Assembly (NCBI RefSeq): GCF_001647675.1
Contig: NZ_CP015595.1
Location: 62,001 to 126,000, forward strand
Direction: 5' to 3'
DNA: 64,000 nt
Source: Acinetobacter sp. NCu2D-2
GTDB taxonomy: Bacteria > Pseudomonadota > Gammaproteobacteria > Pseudomonadales > Moraxellaceae
The stretch's first letter is position 1. The number at the start of each line of letters is the position of its first letter. The translations under genes were made by a program, and so were the position numbers. The notes beneath the pieces are model-generated. The model saw nothing but the letters and a program-made list of their open reading frames with translations. It was not told where the DNA came from and did not search any database. Positions 62,668-64,000 of the stretch are shown here, piece after piece.

Positions 62668-63677
62668 TGAAGGCTTTGCTGATTTCTCTTTTAACCTATT
62701 GTGTGGTCGGCTGTAGTGCAACCACGCCTCCGGTTGCTTCTGAAAAAAAAGGCACACGTTGTGTCATAGATAGTTCCAATACCCAAGTATGCCTAATACG
62801 ACCTGCCAAAAGAATTGTATCCCTGTTTGAATCTGGGCTAGATGGGTTATATATGTTAGGGCAGGGAAATAAGGTGATAGGTATTCCGGCTGAAGTCTAT
62901 TTGCAACCTTTACTCTTCAATGCATATTCAAAATTAGATCCACGGATTGCACAGCAGCAACTGGCGACCCCATCACAAGGCTCTAATGCGACAAATATTG
63001 AAAGTTTGGTTCTGCTTAAACCAGATCTCGTAATTTTGGGAAGTGGTCAGACCCAGACGATCCAGTTGCTTAGACAATTTGGAATTGCAGTTTATGTGAT
63101 GCAATCTGGAACGTACCAACAAGTTAAAGAAGAGTTGTATGAAATTGCACGACTGACCGGTGCTGAGCAACGTGCCAAAGAAATTTTAGATTACTCCGAT
63201 ACGATTTTGGCTGAAGTCGCACTTAAAACTTCACAACAAAAACATAAACAATCGGTGTATTACGCGTGGTCAGGGGGAAGAATTTATTCAACTTCAGGCC
63301 GCCAGTCGATTACCAATGATTTTATTGAATTGGCAGGGGCATATAACGTCGTCAAAACTGATACCAATCAGCCGAATGTCAATCCAGAAACGCTGGTTGA
63401 GTGGAATCCTGACAATATCGTGCTATGGAATACTGACCCAGCATTAATTTATCAGCGTAAAGAATTGCAAGGCTTAAAAGCAGTACTACAGCAAAAAGTA
63501 TTTAATCTGAGCCCTGCATTTATCTATAACCCACACACCATCAAAATTATAGTGACGGCAATCTATCTCCATCATCATATGTACCCTGAGTCTTCAGATT
63601 TACCTGTAAAAAGCTTACAACTTCAGATTTTACAGAAGCTCTATGGCAAAAATATCGCCAAGGAACTGATGTCATGA
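62667..63677 (+). CDS. FecB/FepB-type substrate-binding lipoprotein
   Basis: About 336 residues. It begins with a lipoprotein signal (LLTYCVVGC, lipobox VVGC at residue ~19), then the periplasmic-binding-protein fold of the BtuF/FepB class (RIVSLFESGLDGLYMLGQGNKVIGI; ESLVLLKPDLVILG; NPETLVEWNPDNIVLW). Binds a chelate or vitamin-like ligand for the following permease. I chose ATG 62667 from the one-base overlap with the receptor stop; it overlaps the permease by four bases. Confidence 0.88.
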   Translation: MKALLISLLTYCVVGCSATTPPVASEKKGTRCVIDSSNTQVCLIRPAKRIVSLFESGLDGLYMLGQGNKVIGIPAEVYLQPLLFNAYSKLDPRIAQQQLATPSQGSNATNIESLVLLKPDLVILGSGQTQTIQLLRQFGIAVYVMQSGTYQQVKEELYEIARLTGAEQRAKEILDYSDTILAEVALKTSQQKHKQSVYYAWSGGRIYSTSGRQSITNDFIELAGAYNVVKTDTNQPNVNPETLVEWNPDNIVLWNTDPALIYQRKELQGLKAVLQQKVFNLSPAFIYNPHTIKIIVTAIYLHHHMYPESSDLPVKSLQLQILQKLYGKNIAKELMS

Positions 63678-64000
63678 GCCATACACAACTGAAATATTAT
63701 TGGTTTTACCCACTACCCATCATTTTAATTTTTTTATCACTGTTACTTGGACCAAGCCAAACCTTAAATGCAACTGATTATGCACGTTGGTTTATGCAGT
63801 GGACTATAGGTACCCCGTATTTTGATGAAGAACAGTTCGGCTTAATGCGTAATATCGTTTTAAATATTCGTTTACCGCGGATTTTATTGACCTTTATGGT
63901 CGGTGCTGCTTTAGCTACGGCAGGTAACGGATTACAGGCATTATTTCGCAATCCTCTGGTCGATTCTTATGTACTGGGTATTTCATCAGGTGCTGCCTTT
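63674..64000 (+). CDS. FecCD-type ABC permease (partial)
   Basis: The first 109 codons are present and the frame runs off the right edge. An N-terminal helix (PLPIILIFLSLLLG) is followed by LRIPRxL-like NIRLPRILLTFMVGAALATAGNGLQALFRNPLVDSYVLGISSGAAF, the hallmark region of FecCD/BtuC permeases (landmark 63860-64000). It starts with an ATGA overlap on the binding-protein gene, so receptor, binding protein and permease form one operon; an ATPase is expected beyond the window. Confidence 0.92.
   Translation, partial: MSHTQLKYYWFYPLPIILIFLSLLLGPSQTLNATDYARWFMQWTIGTPYFDEEQFGLMRNIVLNIRLPRILLTFMVGAALATAGNGLQALFRNPLVDSYVLGISSGAAF

Noticed and set aside
1..64000. CRISPR arrays, tRNA or rRNA genes, phage genes
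   Set aside because: No regularly spaced direct repeats, no cloverleaf-like or rRNA sequence and no structural phage genes were recognised.

Overview
The window looks like a chromosomal segment of an Acinetobacter-type gammaproteobacterium. The reasons are an AT-rich composition, the MesX/MesD methionine synthase pair with an adjacent MetR-type regulator, a CioAB-type bd oxidase, an HpxO/UraH/UraD/PuuE/Alc/AllA purine catabolic locus, and insertion sequences of the IS66, IS4 and IS200/IS605 families. The species is an inference from gene content; I saw no rRNA or tRNA gene that could place it.

Region 1 (1-11.4 kb). A truncated ABC exporter lies at the left edge. Next comes a minus-strand run, tightly packed or overlapping, that encodes a TonB-dependent receptor, a fused Fe3+-type ABC permease, its ATPase, its binding protein, an ACMSD-like amidohydrolase and a DOPA-4,5-dioxygenase-like protein. 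A divergent tonB-exbB-exbD operon follows. Together these form one uptake-and-degradation unit of unknown substrate, possibly an aromatic compound or an aromatic metal chelate.

Region 2 (11.5-20.9 kb). This region concerns one-carbon and methionine metabolism: a methylenetetrahydrofolate reductase fused to a cysteine-rich C-terminal domain, then mesX-mesD-flavin reductase, then a MetR-type LysR regulator. TGAA-N5-TTCA-like sites lie before mesX and before the regulator. An IS200/IS605 element (copy 1) and a TetR/hydrolase divergent pair with two palindromic operators sit in between.

Region 3 (21.0-26.4 kb). This accessory block is decaying. It holds a LuxR-type regulator frameshifted in a G6 tract, an orphan lipoprotein, and an RND pump gene cut after about 86 codons by an IS66 element that has no target duplication.

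Region 4 (26.8-31.5 kb) is housekeeping-like: a CycA-like permease, a GNAT enzyme, and a CioAB oxidase operon ending in a 35-residue DUF2474-type protein.

Region 5 (32.1-64 kb) is a large purine-catabolic locus. The encoded enzymes cover guanine deamination, two Rieske oxygenases (candidate hypoxanthine/xanthine hydroxylases), urate hydroxylase (HpxO), UraH, UraD, a racemase, PuuE allantoinase, allantoicase and ureidoglycolate lyase. Transport is provided by a porin, a Tsx-like channel, an NCS1 permease, a BMP-type nucleoside ABC transporter, an NCS2 permease (now broken) and, at the right edge, a TonB receptor/FecBCD-type uptake system. At least eight promoters here carry a sigma-54 -24/-12 element (GG-N10-GC in a TTGGC..TTGC context), so the locus appears to be a sigma-54 regulon, probably tied to nitrogen limitation. 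Two of these promoters also carry a palindrome suited to the adjacent FCD-type GntR repressor, just after the -12 element. No sigma-54 activator gene is present in the window.

The locus has been invaded by an IS4-family element (in the puuE terminator), an orphan tnpB element with a rearranged RuvC site, and a second IS200/IS605 copy that interrupts the NCS2 urate/xanthine permease.
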